From: Veillonella absiana
GTDB taxonomy: Bacteria > Bacillota > Negativicutes > Veillonellales > Veillonellaceae
Assembly (NCBI RefSeq): GCF_032970905.1
Contig: NZ_JAWJZA010000005.1
DNA: 64,000 bases
Reading direction: 5' to 3' (one strand)
Part shown: positions 44,185-53,872 of the stretch, piece by piece
Numbering within the stretch: the stretch's first letter is position 1
Layout of the letters: the number at the start of each line of letters is the position of its first letter
Made by a program: the position numbers and the translations under genes
The notes under the pieces: generated by a model
What the model saw: the letters and a program-made list of their open reading frames with translations, nothing else
The model's database searches: none
Told to the model about the DNA's origin: nothing

Positions 44185-45082
44185 CTATATACTATTAAAA
44201 ATTTTCCCTACATTTGTACATTGTCCATCAAAAGAGATTTCTGCTATAGGCTCTGCATTTTTTATAGCAATCTCATAATTTGAAGCAATTGCATCTAACT
44301 GCTTACTATCACTTTTTTATAAGTAGTATGCAAATATTGCCCTAATTTTGTATTTAACATTTCTGTTGAAAGTTTACTCCCAACACATCTTCTAACATTG
44401 GATAGTTAATAATCTGATCAGCACCATACACGCCTTGTAAATATCGTTTTTTATAACCATAATCCTGACGCCTGCAATCTGGTGAGTCAAAATCAAATTT
44501 TGTACCCGCGCTTTCGTCCTTATAATGAAGCCAAAATAATTTTCCCTCTCGATTCTTATGTGCCAAGTAAATATCAGTAACCTTTTCGTCTACAGTCTGT
44601 ATAGAGGTACTAATCTCTCCATTGACATCCTGATTGATGGTAACTTTTTGTTGCGGTTGCAACCGTTCCCTAAGCTCAATATCATAAATATTAAAATCTG
44701 CTGCTCGTAAAAAAATAAGCATTTTTTCTTTATTGGTTTCATCTCCAAAGAATGGAATAAAAGGTTTGGCATTAATATCTATATTTTTATTGATAATAGT
44801 AACATCACTAACTATCCATGAAAATGCATTCTTCGCTTCAGTTACATTATTCATTTGGGCAAAAAATAGCAATAATTGGTTTTTACGAACTTGACTCATA
44901 CTTTTAGCGATTGATTTTGGAACCACTTTAGCTACCAATTGTTTTAAAAGTGCAAACGCATATAGTACATTATTCACATGCTGTACCCCATCATAGTCTG
45001 CATTGATATCTCTATCCGTAGAGAGCACTAGTTTAGGATAGCTATCTTGTATGGCATCAAGGGGCCATAATTCAAAATCCAT
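44185..45082 (-). pseudogene. Gene of unknown function with 3' frameshifts
   Basis: From ATG 45082 (GGGAGG upstream) the open frame runs 242 residues to a stop at 44354. I recognise no family; it is a soluble-looking acidic protein (MDFELWPLDAIQDSYPKLVL, later FWLHYKDESAGTKFDFDSPD). Coding-like sequence continues in other frames: STEMLNTKLGQYLHTTYKK, then after a second shift in a six-T run (44315-44320, plus strand) DSKQLDAIASNYEIAIKN to a stop at 44185, immediately before a terminator. So the ancestral protein was about 300 residues and has two single-base lesions, unless the shorter form is active. Its promoter holds an 18-bp inverted repeat. Confidence 0.55.
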
Positions 45083-45114
45083 AATCTGCACCTCCCTTTA
45101 TCTGTATTATACCG

Positions 45115-45186
45115 AAAAGTTTTTATAATAAAAAACAGAAACTTTTTATTTTTGACAAGTTCTTATTATTTATTATAAAAACTTTT
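45115..45186. promoter_or_regulatory. 18-bp perfect inverted repeat at the promoter of the unknown gene
   Basis: AAAAGTTTTTATAATAAA (45115-45132) and TTTATTATAAAAACTTTT (45169-45186). The inner arm lies next to a TATAAT (minus strand, 45111-45106). A third partial AAACTTTTTATT copy lies between. Confidence 0.5.
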
Positions 45187-45204
45187 ACAATTCATATCTC
45201 ATAT

Positions 45205-45240
45205 CAAAAAAAGAGGCAATGCCTACACATTACCTCTTTT
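45205..45240 (-). terminator. pta terminator
   Basis: AAAGAGGTAATG/CATTGCCTCTTT stem with a T7 run on the minus strand, about 30 bases after pta. Confidence 0.75.
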
Positions 45241-45271
45241 CTAACAAGCCTTAACTCATATGTAGTTTTGA

Positions 45272-46270
45272 TTAGATGCTTTCAACAGCAGCGATAGCCG
45301 CTACATCTACAACGTCTTGTGCGGAGCAACCACGGCTCAAGTCATGGATTGGAGCAGCCAAACCTTGAATCAATGGGCCAAGAGCATCAGCGCCTGCGAA
45401 ACGTTGAACCAATTTGTAACCAATGTTAGCAGCTTGAAGATCAGGGAAAATCAAGATGTTAGCTTTACCAGCCACGTGGGATTCTGGAGCTTTTTTAGCT
45501 GCTACGGAAGGAACGATGGAAGCGTCCAATTGTAATTCACCATCGAATTTGAAGTCTACATTACGTTCTTTCAAAATGTTAACAGCTTCTACTACTTTGT
45601 CTACTTCTGGAGTGGAAGCGGAACCTTTAGTGGAGAAGGACAACATGGATACGCGAGGATCAGCCATTTCAGCAATTTGACGAGCTTTTTCAACGGAAGA
45701 TTCAGCGATATCAGCCAATTGTTCGGATGTTGGGTTAGGCAACACGCCGCAGTCGGAGAATACTAACATGCCGTCATCACCGTATTCTTTTTTGTCAGTG
45801 AACATGAACATAGCGGAAGATACAGTTTTAAGACCTGGTTTAGTACCAACAACTTGCAATGCTGCACGAAGAACGTTAGCAGTTGGGCTAGCGGAACCAG
45901 CTACCATGCCATCAACAGCGCCCAAACGAACTAACATAGCGCCGAAGAATAATTCGTCGCCTTTCATAGTTGCTTCAGCTTTTTCAGGAGTCATACCTTT
46001 TTTAGCGCGCAATTCAACGAAAGTATTTACCATTTCGTCAAAACGATCATAGTTGTTAGGATCGATGATTTCAGCACCAGCGATGTTAGCGCCAACTTCT
46101 TTAGCTTTTGCTTCTACTTCAGCAGGGCTACCAACTAATACAGGTGTGCAGAAACCTTCTTTTACGATGATTTCAGTTGCTTTCAATACGCGTTCGTCAT
46201 GGTATTCTGGCAACACGATTTTTTTACCTAATGGTTTTACTTTTGCTTTTAAATTTTGAATTAATTCCAC
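45272..46270 (-). CDS. pta: Phosphate acetyltransferase
   Basis: 332 residues, the usual length of the short Pta class. It converts acetyl-CoA and phosphate to acetyl phosphate, feeding acetate kinase for ATP. The conserved GAVDGMVAGSASPTANVLRA, VFSDCGVLPNPT and SFSTKGSASTPEVDK motifs line the CoA/phosphate pocket. It is monocistronic with its own terminator; ackA is not nearby. A TATAAT promoter lies about 50 bases upstream (46324-46319, minus strand) with a CTTTCACCAG motif at the -35 position. Confidence 0.92.
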   Translation of the reverse strand: MELIQNLKAKVKPLGKKIVLPEYHDERVLKATEIIVKEGFCTPVLVGSPAEVEAKAKEVGANIAGAEIIDPNNYDRFDEMVNTFVELRAKKGMTPEKAEATMKGDELFFGAMLVRLGAVDGMVAGSASPTANVLRAALQVVGTKPGLKTVSSAMFMFTDKKEYGDDGMLVFSDCGVLPNPTSEQLADIAESSVEKARQIAEMADPRVSMLSFSTKGSASTPEVDKVVEAVNILKERNVDFKFDGELQLDASIVPSVAAKKAPESHVAGKANILIFPDLQAANIGYKLVQRFAGADALGPLIQGLAAPIHDLSRGCSAQDVVDVAAIAAVESI

Positions 46271-46520
46271 TGTTTTTGCCTCCTTAACAATGGCGAGAAT
46301 TCGCCTTTACCTAACTGTATTATAGCAAATTAGACATACTGGTGAAAGTAAGAAAACACGAATACTAACTATGTATATATTGCATAGATATCTATTACAT
46401 GGAACTCTAAAGGATTCGTATTCAATACATCGCTATTTAAACAGTAACTAAAACCTATGTAATTATAATTGCCTTCACTACCATTCAGTGTTATAAATGA
46501 ATTATACAAGGAGGTGCACC

Positions 46521-47198
46521 ATGTCCAATACCGAACAAACTATCAACGCAATTACAAATCCTATCGATAATACCACACCCATCGACATTCAAAGGACCAT
46601 TAAAAATTTAGAACGCAATAGTTTCATAGTTCACTATTTTGAAACATCTGCTGACGCCGTTCTGTATTTACAAGAACGCATTCAACATAAATGCGTAGCC
46701 ATCGGCGATTCTCGAACGCTCCAACAAATCCACTTATACGAGGCCCTCGAACCGAATAACATAGAGGTTACAGATATCCAACGCCCTCTCGATGGTGAAA
46801 GTTTCCGCCAAACCGCCCTTCGAACCATGGGACGAGACGTTTTCCTTACCTCCGTCAACGCCCTCGCCCAAACCGGTGAAATGGTGAATATCGATGGTAC
46901 GGGTAATCGTATTGCCGGCTCACTATTTGGCTCTGAGGAAGTATTTTTCGTACTAGGCATCAATAAAATCACCCCAGACTTAGCCTCTGCCATTTACCGT
47001 GCTCGCAATGTAGCAGCACCAAAAAATATTTTGAAAAACAAACATATTGGCACTACACCATGCGCCATCAAAAAAGATAAGTGCTATGACTGTGGCTCCC
47101 CTGATCGGATTTGCAACGCCTTGACAATTTACTACAAGAAAATGCGCAATATGGATATCATGGAGGTTATTATTATTAACGAAGACTTAGGCTTTTAA
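46521..47198 (+). CDS. LUD-domain (LutC/YkgG-like) protein
   Basis: 225 residues; ATG 46521 is used because AGGAGGTG is 6 bases upstream. The LUD fold is seen in GDSRTLQQIHLYEAL, NALAQTGEMVNIDGTGNRIAGSLFG and VFFVLGINKITPDLASAI. Four cysteines near the end (PCAIKKDKCYDCGSPDRIC) could bind a metal or cluster and match the DUF1121/LUD subgroup found in anaerobes. LUD proteins take part in L-lactate oxidation in LutABC, but this stand-alone version has no LutA/LutB beside it, so its role is uncertain. Confidence 0.78.
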   Translation: MSNTEQTINAITNPIDNTTPIDIQRTIKNLERNSFIVHYFETSADAVLYLQERIQHKCVAIGDSRTLQQIHLYEALEPNNIEVTDIQRPLDGESFRQTALRTMGRDVFLTSVNALAQTGEMVNIDGTGNRIAGSLFGSEEVFFVLGINKITPDLASAIYRARNVAAPKNILKNKHIGTTPCAIKKDKCYDCGSPDRICNALTIYYKKMRNMDIMEVIIINEDLGF

Positions 47199-47228
47199 AA
47201 TGGCTGATAGCCTCCAATACAACTTAAA

Positions 47229-47261
47229 GGCCTGTAGCAGATTATGCATCCGCTACAGGCC
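47229..47261. terminator. Hairpin between convergent LUD and GntP genes
   Basis: GGCCTGTAGC/GCTACAGGCC, a 10-bp perfect stem with a 13-nt loop; T-runs are poor on both strands. Confidence 0.5.
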
Positions 47262-47293
47262 ATATTAGTAAAATTCAATTATAAATTCCTATC

Positions 47294-48697
47294 CTAGTAA
47301 ATACCCGTCATAGTATAGAATAGGATAATAACGAATACCGTTAATGTTTTAATACATGTAATAGCAAAGATATCTTTATAAGATTCTTTATGTGTTAAAC
47401 CACATACTGCAAGTAATGTAATAACGGCACCATTATGAGGCAATGTATCCATCCCACCAGATGCCATAGAGGCTACACGATGTAGAATTTCAGGAGACAT
47501 ACCAATTTGGTTCGCCCATGCTAACCATTGTTGGGACATAAGATCAAGTGCTATAGACAAACCACCAGAAGCAGAACCAGTAATACCAGCCAATGTTGTT
47601 ACACTCACGGCCTCGGACATCAATGGATTGCCACCGAATTGAATGCTTAATAAAGCACTGGAGATATGTTTAAAGCCATCTAAAGATGCAATAACATTAC
47701 CATAACCAACTTCAGAAGCAGTATTCATAATAGCCAACAAGGATCCAATCGCACCAGCATTTAATGTTTTAGTAAATTTAGGCACTGTATTAAGGGCACG
47801 TCTACCAATAATCATCGCAAGAACAATACCTATTACCAAGGCAATAATAAGAGACCAAATACTTGCTACATTTTTGATTCCTGCTGCTACCAATGGAGTT
47901 TTACCTGATGCCTTGAACGTCTCAAGCAAAGATGGATCCCATTTCACGTATTCAGTAATACCAAAGTTAACAATTAATACAGCTGCTAATGGTACAACCG
48001 CAAGATACCATGGTGGTAAATATTCGTCCTCAGAAATAACTGGTTCGTTAAGTGTATGATTACCATAACCTTCACCTTTTGCCACTGCTTTTTGCAAACG
48101 ATGATTCAAATACCATAAGCCTACACCATAAATAATAAGACTCCCTAAAATCCCGGCAATTGGCGCTGCATACGCATTTGTACCAAAGAAATTAGTAGGA
48201 ATCAGATTTTGAATCTGTGGTGTCCCAGGAATCGCATCCATAGTTGGGGCAAACGCACCTAACGCAATAGAGGCAGGAATGAAGTGTTTAGGTAAATTAC
48301 CTTCTTTAAACAATGCAGCTGCGAAAGGATACACCGCAAATACCACTACAAACAAACTAACGCCACCATAAGTAAGAATACTTGCAGCTAATACAATAGA
48401 TAAAATAGCGCGTTCTGCACCTAAACCTAAAATCAACCATTTCGCAATACTTTTAGCAAGGCCTGTATCTTCCATTACCTTACCAAAAATGGCACCTAAT
48501 AAGAAAACCGGAAAAAATGACTTAATATAAACTACAGCTTTGCCCATAAATAATTCTGTATAAGAGGGCATAATTGGCAAGCCAGATAAAACAGCTGCAC
48601 AAAGTGCAAAAATAGGGGCTACTACAATAACTGAAAAGCCACGATAAGCAAAGGTCATCAGTAATACAAGACTTAATATAATGCTTATAACATCCAT
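47294..48697 (-). CDS. GntP-family permease (hydroxybutyrate/gluconate type)
   Basis: 467 residues with about 12 membrane helices; ATG 48697 has GGAGG 5-6 bases upstream. The sequence (GGVSLFVVVFAVYPFAAALF, ALGAFAPTMDAIPGTPQIQN, SASGGLSIALDLM, MDTLPHNGAVITLL) is of the GntP superfamily, closest in style to YxjC-like hydroxybutyrate permeases. It would import an organic acid with H+. It sits at the downstream end of the acyl-CoA gene cluster on the same strand, after a terminator, which suggests a 3-hydroxybutyrate-like substrate; this is inference from context. Confidence 0.75.
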   Translation of the reverse strand: MDVISIILSLVLLMTFAYRGFSVIVVAPIFALCAAVLSGLPIMPSYTELFMGKAVVYIKSFFPVFLLGAIFGKVMEDTGLAKSIAKWLILGLGAERAILSIVLAASILTYGGVSLFVVVFAVYPFAAALFKEGNLPKHFIPASIALGAFAPTMDAIPGTPQIQNLIPTNFFGTNAYAAPIAGILGSLIIYGVGLWYLNHRLQKAVAKGEGYGNHTLNEPVISEDEYLPPWYLAVVPLAAVLIVNFGITEYVKWDPSLLETFKASGKTPLVAAGIKNVASIWSLIIALVIGIVLAMIIGRRALNTVPKFTKTLNAGAIGSLLAIMNTASEVGYGNVIASLDGFKHISSALLSIQFGGNPLMSEAVSVTTLAGITGSASGGLSIALDLMSQQWLAWANQIGMSPEILHRVASMASGGMDTLPHNGAVITLLAVCGLTHKESYKDIFAITCIKTLTVFVIILFYTMTGIY

Positions 48698-48740
48698 AAT
48701 ATCCTCCATGCATATACTTGTATCGATTACTTATAAAAAA

Positions 48741-48786
48741 GGTTGAGTTTCGAAAATCTATTAGCTCGAAACCCAACCTCTTTTTA
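48741..48786. terminator. Bidirectional terminator after the acyl-CoA dehydrogenase gene
   Basis: GGTTGAGTTTCGA/TCGAAACCCAACC, 13-bp stem with one mismatch, T-runs on both strands. Confidence 0.75.
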
Positions 48787-48850
48787 TTCTTCCATCTTAA
48801 TTAGAGATGCAGTAACTATGCCTATTATTCAATATATAGCATCTTTAGAA

Positions 48851-49987
48851 CTAGCGTAAAACAGCTCCACTGACTACCATTTTTTGTACTTCATTTGTGC
48901 CTTCGTAAATTTGAGTGATCTTAGCATTTCTGAACAAACGTGCCACAGGATAATCTTCACTATAGCCATAACCACCGAATAATTGAACTGCATCTGTAGC
49001 TACTTCCATTGCTACATCAGAACAGAACATCTTAGCCATTGCTGCAGAAACAGTATAAGGGCGACCAGCGGCTTTATCATTAGCTGCATTTAATAACATC
49101 AAGTTTGCTGCTTCAACTTTTGTAGCCATTTCAGCTAATTTAAATTGAGTATGTTGGAATTTAGCAATTGCTCTGCCAAATTGTTCACGTTGTTTTGTAT
49201 ATTCAACAGCATGTTGTAATGCAGCTTGTGCAATACCTGTTGCTTGAGCAGCTACACCAATACGACCACCATCTAATGTATGCATAGCAATTTTAAAGCC
49301 TTTGCCTTCTTGTCCAAGCAAATTAGCTGCTGGTACATGAAGATCTTTAAAGATTAATTCACGAGTAATAGAGGTATGGATACCCATTTTATGTTCTTCT
49401 GGACCAAATGTGAATCCTGGCATACCTTTTTCAATAATGAAAGCAGAAATACCTTTTGTACCTTGAGATTTATCTGTCATAGCGAAGATAACATATACAT
49501 CAGCTGGGCCAGCATTAGTAATAAACATTTTGCTACCATTGATAATATATTCATCACCAACTTTTTCAGCCACTGTTAATTGACTAGCTGCGTCAGTACC
49601 AGCATTTGGTTCTGTTAATGCAAAGGCTGCCAACGTTTTACCTTCTGCTACTGGACGAAGATATTTTTCTTTTTGTTCTGGTGTACCGAATACGTCAATT
49701 GGGCTAGCACCTAATGATACAGATGCAGAATAAGTAATACCAATACCATCATCGTATTTACAAATATCGCGTAATGCAAGAATGTAGTCAACATAACTTG
49801 CACCAGCCCCGCCATATTCTTCAGGGAAGCAAATACCTTGTAAACCAAGGTCAAGTAATTCTTTTACTAAGCTTTCATCAAACTCATTCGCTGCATCACG
49901 TTGTAATACAGTTGGTGCCAAGCGTTGTGCGCCAAATTCATTGACAGTTTGAAGTAATAATTCTTGATCTTCAGTTAATTGATACAT
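48851..49987 (-). CDS. Short-chain (butyryl-CoA-type) acyl-CoA dehydrogenase
   Basis: 378 residues, full length. FAD enzyme that interconverts butyryl-CoA-like substrates and crotonyl-CoA. FALTEPNAGTDAASQ and MFITNAGPADVYVIFAM are the family signatures, QLFGGYGYSEDYPVAR the second, and the catalytic base is Glu362 in IYEGTNEVQK, at the short/medium-chain position. Electrons would pass to Etf; EtfB/EtfA genes lie 8.5 kb away in the same island. Last gene of the crotonase-MaoC-CoA-transferase run, 63 bases after crt. Confidence 0.88.
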   Translation of the reverse strand: MYQLTEDQELLLQTVNEFGAQRLAPTVLQRDAANEFDESLVKELLDLGLQGICFPEEYGGAGASYVDYILALRDICKYDDGIGITYSASVSLGASPIDVFGTPEQKEKYLRPVAEGKTLAAFALTEPNAGTDAASQLTVAEKVGDEYIINGSKMFITNAGPADVYVIFAMTDKSQGTKGISAFIIEKGMPGFTFGPEEHKMGIHTSITRELIFKDLHVPAANLLGQEGKGFKIAMHTLDGGRIGVAAQATGIAQAALQHAVEYTKQREQFGRAIAKFQHTQFKLAEMATKVEAANLMLLNAANDKAAGRPYTVSAAMAKMFCSDVAMEVATDAVQLFGGYGYSEDYPVARLFRNAKITQIYEGTNEVQKMVVSGAVLR

Positions 49988-50050
49988 AATGATGTCCTCC
50001 TAAATAAAATAGATATATAAGTAAGTCATATGACCATAACATCTAAACAA

Positions 50051-50830
50051 TTAACGGTTTGTAAAATTCTTTTCTTTACGTTTTTCAAGAAATGCAGTCA
50101 TACCTTCAGTTTGGTCTTCCGACAAGAAGCAATCACCAAAGATATTAGCTTCTAAACGAAGGCCTCTGTCAATATCCATTTCAATACCTTCATTGATAGC
50201 ACGTTTACAATTTCTAACAGCGATTGGTGCTTGTGCAGCAATATCATTAGCTAATTTATTAGCAGCTGCCATCAATTCAGCTTGTGGATATACAGCACTA
50301 ACTAAACCAATGCGCAATGCTTCTTCTGCTTTAATATTACGAGCAGCATAAATGATTTCTTTAGCTTTACTCAAAGAACCAATAACACGTGCCAATCGTT
50401 GTGTACCACCAAAACCAGGAGTAATGCCTAAGCCCACTTCTGGTTGGCCAAAGACAGCATTATCACTAGCTAAACGAATGTCACAGCACATGCTAATTTC
50501 ATTACCGCCACCTAATGCATAACCATTAATAGCTGCAATAACAGGAATTGGGCATAATTCAATTTTTCTGAATACTGCATTCGCAAATGTACCCCAAGCT
50601 TCGCCTTCTGCTTTGGTCATATTTTGCATAAATCCAATATCTGCACCAGCTACGAAAGATTTTTCTCCACCGCCAGTTAAAATAATGGCTCTTGTTGTTT
50701 CAGGGCTAATCGCATCAAAGGCTTCTTCTAGCTCTTTTATAACTTGTTCATTCAGTGCATTTAATGCTTTTGGTCGATCAATAGTAACAGTTGTAACAAA
50801 TCCATTTTGGCTTACTTTTACAAATTCCAT
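50051..50830 (-). CDS. crt: Enoyl-CoA hydratase / crotonase
   Basis: 259 residues. Hydrates crotonyl-CoA to (S)-3-hydroxybutyryl-CoA. Oxyanion-hole loop SFVAGADIGFM and the second loop NGYALGGGNEISM are intact. The catalytic region reads ASDNAVFGQPEVGLGITPGF: the second catalytic Glu (PEV) is present, while the first Glu of mitochondrial hydratase is replaced, exactly as in clostridial Crt (ASSN). This supports a short-chain crotonase. It precedes the acyl-CoA dehydrogenase gene. Confidence 0.88.
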   Translation of the reverse strand: MEFVKVSQNGFVTTVTIDRPKALNALNEQVIKELEEAFDAISPETTRAIILTGGGEKSFVAGADIGFMQNMTKAEGEAWGTFANAVFRKIELCPIPVIAAINGYALGGGNEISMCCDIRLASDNAVFGQPEVGLGITPGFGGTQRLARVIGSLSKAKEIIYAARNIKAEEALRIGLVSAVYPQAELMAAANKLANDIAAQAPIAVRNCKRAINEGIEMDIDRGLRLEANIFGDCFLSEDQTEGMTAFLEKRKEKNFTNR

Positions 50831-50893
50831 GTGAACACCCCATTTTCTAAAATAAAATGCTTATGCTTTAATCTCACTGATTTAAAAGTCATC

Positions 50894-51310
50894 TTACTTC
50901 TTCATAACTAAAGCTTCGCCTTTGATCACAACTTTTCCTGCTTCATTGGTACAAATTGTTTCAAATTTCATACGATGTTTTTCATCATTTTTTTCTGTAC
51001 AAGTAACAGTAGCTGTAATAGTTTCATCCAAATATACAGGTGCCAAGAATTGAAGTGTTTGTCCCATATAAATGGTATTCGCACCTGGCAGTTTTGTACC
51101 TAGCACAGCAGAGATTAAGCCAGCACCTAGCATGCCGTGAGCAATACGGTGTTTAAACATTGTAGTTTGTGCAAACTCTTCACTCATATGTACTGGATTA
51201 GTATCCGTACTTACTTTAGCAAAGGCTTCTACATCCTCTACAGTTACTTTTTTGACTACACTTGCAGAATCACCAATCTTAATATCTTCGTATTTAACGT
51301 CAGCTACCAT
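50894..51310 (-). CDS. MaoC-like (R)-specific enoyl-CoA hydratase
   Basis: 138 residues, a single hot-dog fold. The catalytic Asp and His of the PhaJ/MaoC motif are in STDTNPVHMSEEFA, followed by HGMLGAGLISAVLG. It (de)hydrates (R)-3-hydroxyacyl-CoA. Having it beside the S-specific crotonase gives a route to epimerise 3-hydroxybutyryl-CoA through crotonyl-CoA. Its ATG lies 1 base after the CoA-transferase stop (GAAGGAGAATAGCATG), so it is tightly coupled. Confidence 0.85.
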   Translation of the reverse strand: MVADVKYEDIKIGDSASVVKKVTVEDVEAFAKVSTDTNPVHMSEEFAQTTMFKHRIAHGMLGAGLISAVLGTKLPGANTIYMGQTLQFLAPVYLDETITATVTCTEKNDEKHRMKFETICTNEAGKVVIKGEALVMKK

Positions 51311-51311
51311 G

Positions 51312-52868
51312 CTATTCTCCTTCTTTTAAACCCATAATATCATCTTTAAAAATACGTTCATCCATTAATTTTAAATCTGGACTAATGATAGGTTTGAAAT
51401 CCATCAATGCTAATACATCTTTTTCAAGATCAATACCAGGAGCAATTTCAGTCAATTCTAAGCCCTTAGGTGTCAATTTAAATACAGCCCGTTCAGTTAC
51501 GTATAATACTGGCTGTTCTACGCTTTGTGCATATTTACCAGAGAAAGTAACTTGTTCTACTTCTTTAAGGAACTTTTTGTTCGTCCCTTCTTGAACAATG
51601 ACTAATTTGCCATCTTGTACTTCTGTTTTTAGGCCTTTTGCGGTGAAAGTACCACAGAATACAACTTGTTTCGCATTTTGTGTAATATTGATAAAACCAC
51701 CACAACCAGCAACACGGCCTTTAAATTTACTTACATTGATATTACCGATTTCATCAGTTTCTGCTAAGCCTAAAATTGCTAAATCAACGCCGCCACCGTC
51801 ATAGAAATCAAAATGAGATGGTTGATCGTAAATACCAGTTGGATTATAGGCTGCCCCAAAATCAGTGCCCCCTGCTGGTACACCATCAATAGCGCCTGCT
51901 TCAATGGATAATGTTAAGAAATTACCGATACCTTCTTCGTTGGCTACCAAGGATACACCTTCTGGCATACCAATACCAAGATTTACAGAGGAATCAGGAG
52001 TTAATTCCATAGCACAACGGCGAGCGATAATTTTACGATTATCTAATTTCATTTTTGGTAAGGATGCTAATGGTTTTCTAGTGATACCACAGAAGGATGG
52101 TTCCAAAATTGATCCATCGGTTTGACGATGATATTTCGCAATATCAGAGCATTCTACTACATAGTCAACGAGTAGCCCCGGTACACGCATAAGATGTGGA
52201 TTAATACTGCCTACTTCAGCGATGCGTTTTACTTGTGCAATAACGATACCACCAGATGCTTTCGCTGCTTGTGCAATGCCTAATACTTCGCCAGAGGCAA
52301 TTTCATCTTCACAACTAATATTGCCTGCTGTATCTGCAGTAGTACCACGAATAATAGCTACATTAATTGGGAATTGTTTATATCGTAGATATTCTTCCCC
52401 ATCAATATTCATCAACTCTACTAAATCTTCAGTAGATTTACTAGAAATTTTACCCCCATCTAAACGAGGATCCACAAAGGTTTGTAAACCAACCTTTGTA
52501 ATCAGGCCTGGTCTACGACCACCAACGGCACGGAACCATTGAGAAATCGTACCTTGCGGTAGATTATAGGCTTCAATAGCATTGGAATTCACCAAGGCAC
52601 CCAATTTAGGAGCAAGGTTAAAATGACCTGCTACGATACGTTTAATTAATCCTTCATGCGCTACATGGTCCATAGCGCCACCATTACCATTACCTTGTCC
52701 AGCTGCATGAACAAAGGTTAAGTGATTAGGTTTACCTGTTTCCAAAAACTTATTTTCTAACTCTGTTAAGATTTCTTCAGCTACTTGTGCCATAACAAAA
52801 CCAGAAGTAGCTATAGTGTCATTGTCCTTAATCAGTTCAATGGCCTCTTTTGCTGTTACAAATTTCAT
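51312..52868 (-). CDS. Acyl-CoA:carboxylate CoA-transferase (Pct/YdiF type)
   Basis: 518 residues, a fused alpha-beta family I CoA-transferase. The catalytic glutamate that forms the acyl-CoA adduct is Glu323 (FLTLSIEAGAIDG), and the CoA-binding NLGIGMPEG precedes it. It moves CoA between acetyl-, propionyl- or butyryl-CoA and free short-chain acids in the cytoplasm, activating acids without ATP. It is co-transcribed with the MaoC, crotonase and acyl-CoA dehydrogenase genes. Confidence 0.87.
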   Translation of the reverse strand: MKFVTAKEAIELIKDNDTIATSGFVMAQVAEEILTELENKFLETGKPNHLTFVHAAGQGNGNGGAMDHVAHEGLIKRIVAGHFNLAPKLGALVNSNAIEAYNLPQGTISQWFRAVGGRRPGLITKVGLQTFVDPRLDGGKISSKSTEDLVELMNIDGEEYLRYKQFPINVAIIRGTTADTAGNISCEDEIASGEVLGIAQAAKASGGIVIAQVKRIAEVGSINPHLMRVPGLLVDYVVECSDIAKYHRQTDGSILEPSFCGITRKPLASLPKMKLDNRKIIARRCAMELTPDSSVNLGIGMPEGVSLVANEEGIGNFLTLSIEAGAIDGVPAGGTDFGAAYNPTGIYDQPSHFDFYDGGGVDLAILGLAETDEIGNINVSKFKGRVAGCGGFINITQNAKQVVFCGTFTAKGLKTEVQDGKLVIVQEGTNKKFLKEVEQVTFSGKYAQSVEQPVLYVTERAVFKLTPKGLELTEIAPGIDLEKDVLALMDFKPIISPDLKLMDERIFKDDIMGLKEGE

Positions 52869-52918
52869 TTCTGATCAACTCCTAAATACACTTTCACAAT
52901 AGATACAACTCATCACTA

Positions 52919-53872
52919 TTAAAATTTTGTAGTTTTATCCTTTTGTAGGAACTCTAACAAGATTTCTTCACGGCGTTGTTTGATAGCCGATAAAGCCTCA
53001 GGAGTCCATTGATACATACCTGTACCAGTTTTTGCACCCAATGTTCCCGCAGCGACACAATCAGCCATTAATTTTTGTGGTTCTTTAGTAGCACATAAAT
53101 CTTCATATAAATATGTGGAAATATTATAGAAAATATCTAAGCCACCAAGATCGGCTGTTTCAATAGGGCCCGTAGCGCCTAACCGACGACCGATACTATA
53201 TTTTACGGCATCATCAACAGCTTCTGGAGTCGCAATACCTTCTTCTACAATATAGATAGCTTCTCTCAATAATGCTAATTGTAAACGATTGCCGATAAAG
53301 CCTAATGCTTCACGTTTTAAAGCTACTGGTTTTTTGCCAATTTTTTCAATTAATTTCCAAGTAATATCAACTACTTCTTGGCTTGTTTGTTTACCTGGAA
53401 CTACTTCTACCAATGGAACTAAATGTGGAGGGTTCCAGAAATGAGCCACTACGAAACGTTCAGGGTGTACCAAAACTTCTTGAATTTCGGTAGGGCTAAG
53501 GCCTGAAGTACTAGTAGCAAAAATAATATCTGGACCTACATAGTCTTCAATTTCTTTCCAAACTTTACGTTTCACTTCTAAATCTTCAGCGATGGCTTCA
53601 ATAACAAAATCACAACCTTCAGTGGCTTCTTTGATAGTAGTAACACCTGTAATTCTTCCTAAAATTTCGGGAATTTCATCTTCTTTTACCAAGTCATGAT
53701 TTTTATACATTTCCAAAGCGGCTTTAATGTTTGTGAGTCCTCGATTAACGCTGTCATCAGAGCGACCAAACATTCTAACAGTGTAACCATTCATAGCATA
53801 TAACAAGGTAATGCCATATCCCATGGTCCCTGTGCCTAGACTTGCAACTACTTTAATGTCTTCTAATTTCAT
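52919..53872 (-). CDS. 3-hydroxyacyl-CoA dehydrogenase family protein
   Basis: 317 residues. Rossmann NAD site SLGTGTMGYGITLLYAMNGY at the N-terminus (GxGxMG), then IEAIAEDLEVKR and SGLSPTEI. The catalytic His is in AHFWNPPHLVPLVEV and the second catalytic region in KREALGFIGNRLQ. Classic butyrate-pathway Hbd proteins are about 282 residues and read HFFNPxPxMKLVEV; this HFWNPP form is found in other branches of the superfamily (for example carnitine or gulonate dehydrogenase-like). Context favours (S)-3-hydroxybutyryl-CoA, but another hydroxyacyl substrate is possible. Confidence 0.8.
   Translation of the reverse strand: MKLEDIKVVASLGTGTMGYGITLLYAMNGYTVRMFGRSDDSVNRGLTNIKAALEMYKNHDLVKEDEIPEILGRITGVTTIKEATEGCDFVIEAIAEDLEVKRKVWKEIEDYVGPDIIFATSTSGLSPTEIQEVLVHPERFVVAHFWNPPHLVPLVEVVPGKQTSQEVVDITWKLIEKIGKKPVALKREALGFIGNRLQLALLREAIYIVEEGIATPEAVDDAVKYSIGRRLGATGPIETADLGGLDIFYNISTYLYEDLCATKEPQKLMADCVAAGTLGAKTGTGMYQWTPEALSAIKQRREEILLEFLQKDKTTKF

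Noticed and set aside
44354..45082. Taking the 242-residue reading as the complete gene
   Set aside because: Coding-like sequence and a terminator continue past the stop, so a frameshifted longer gene is more likely.
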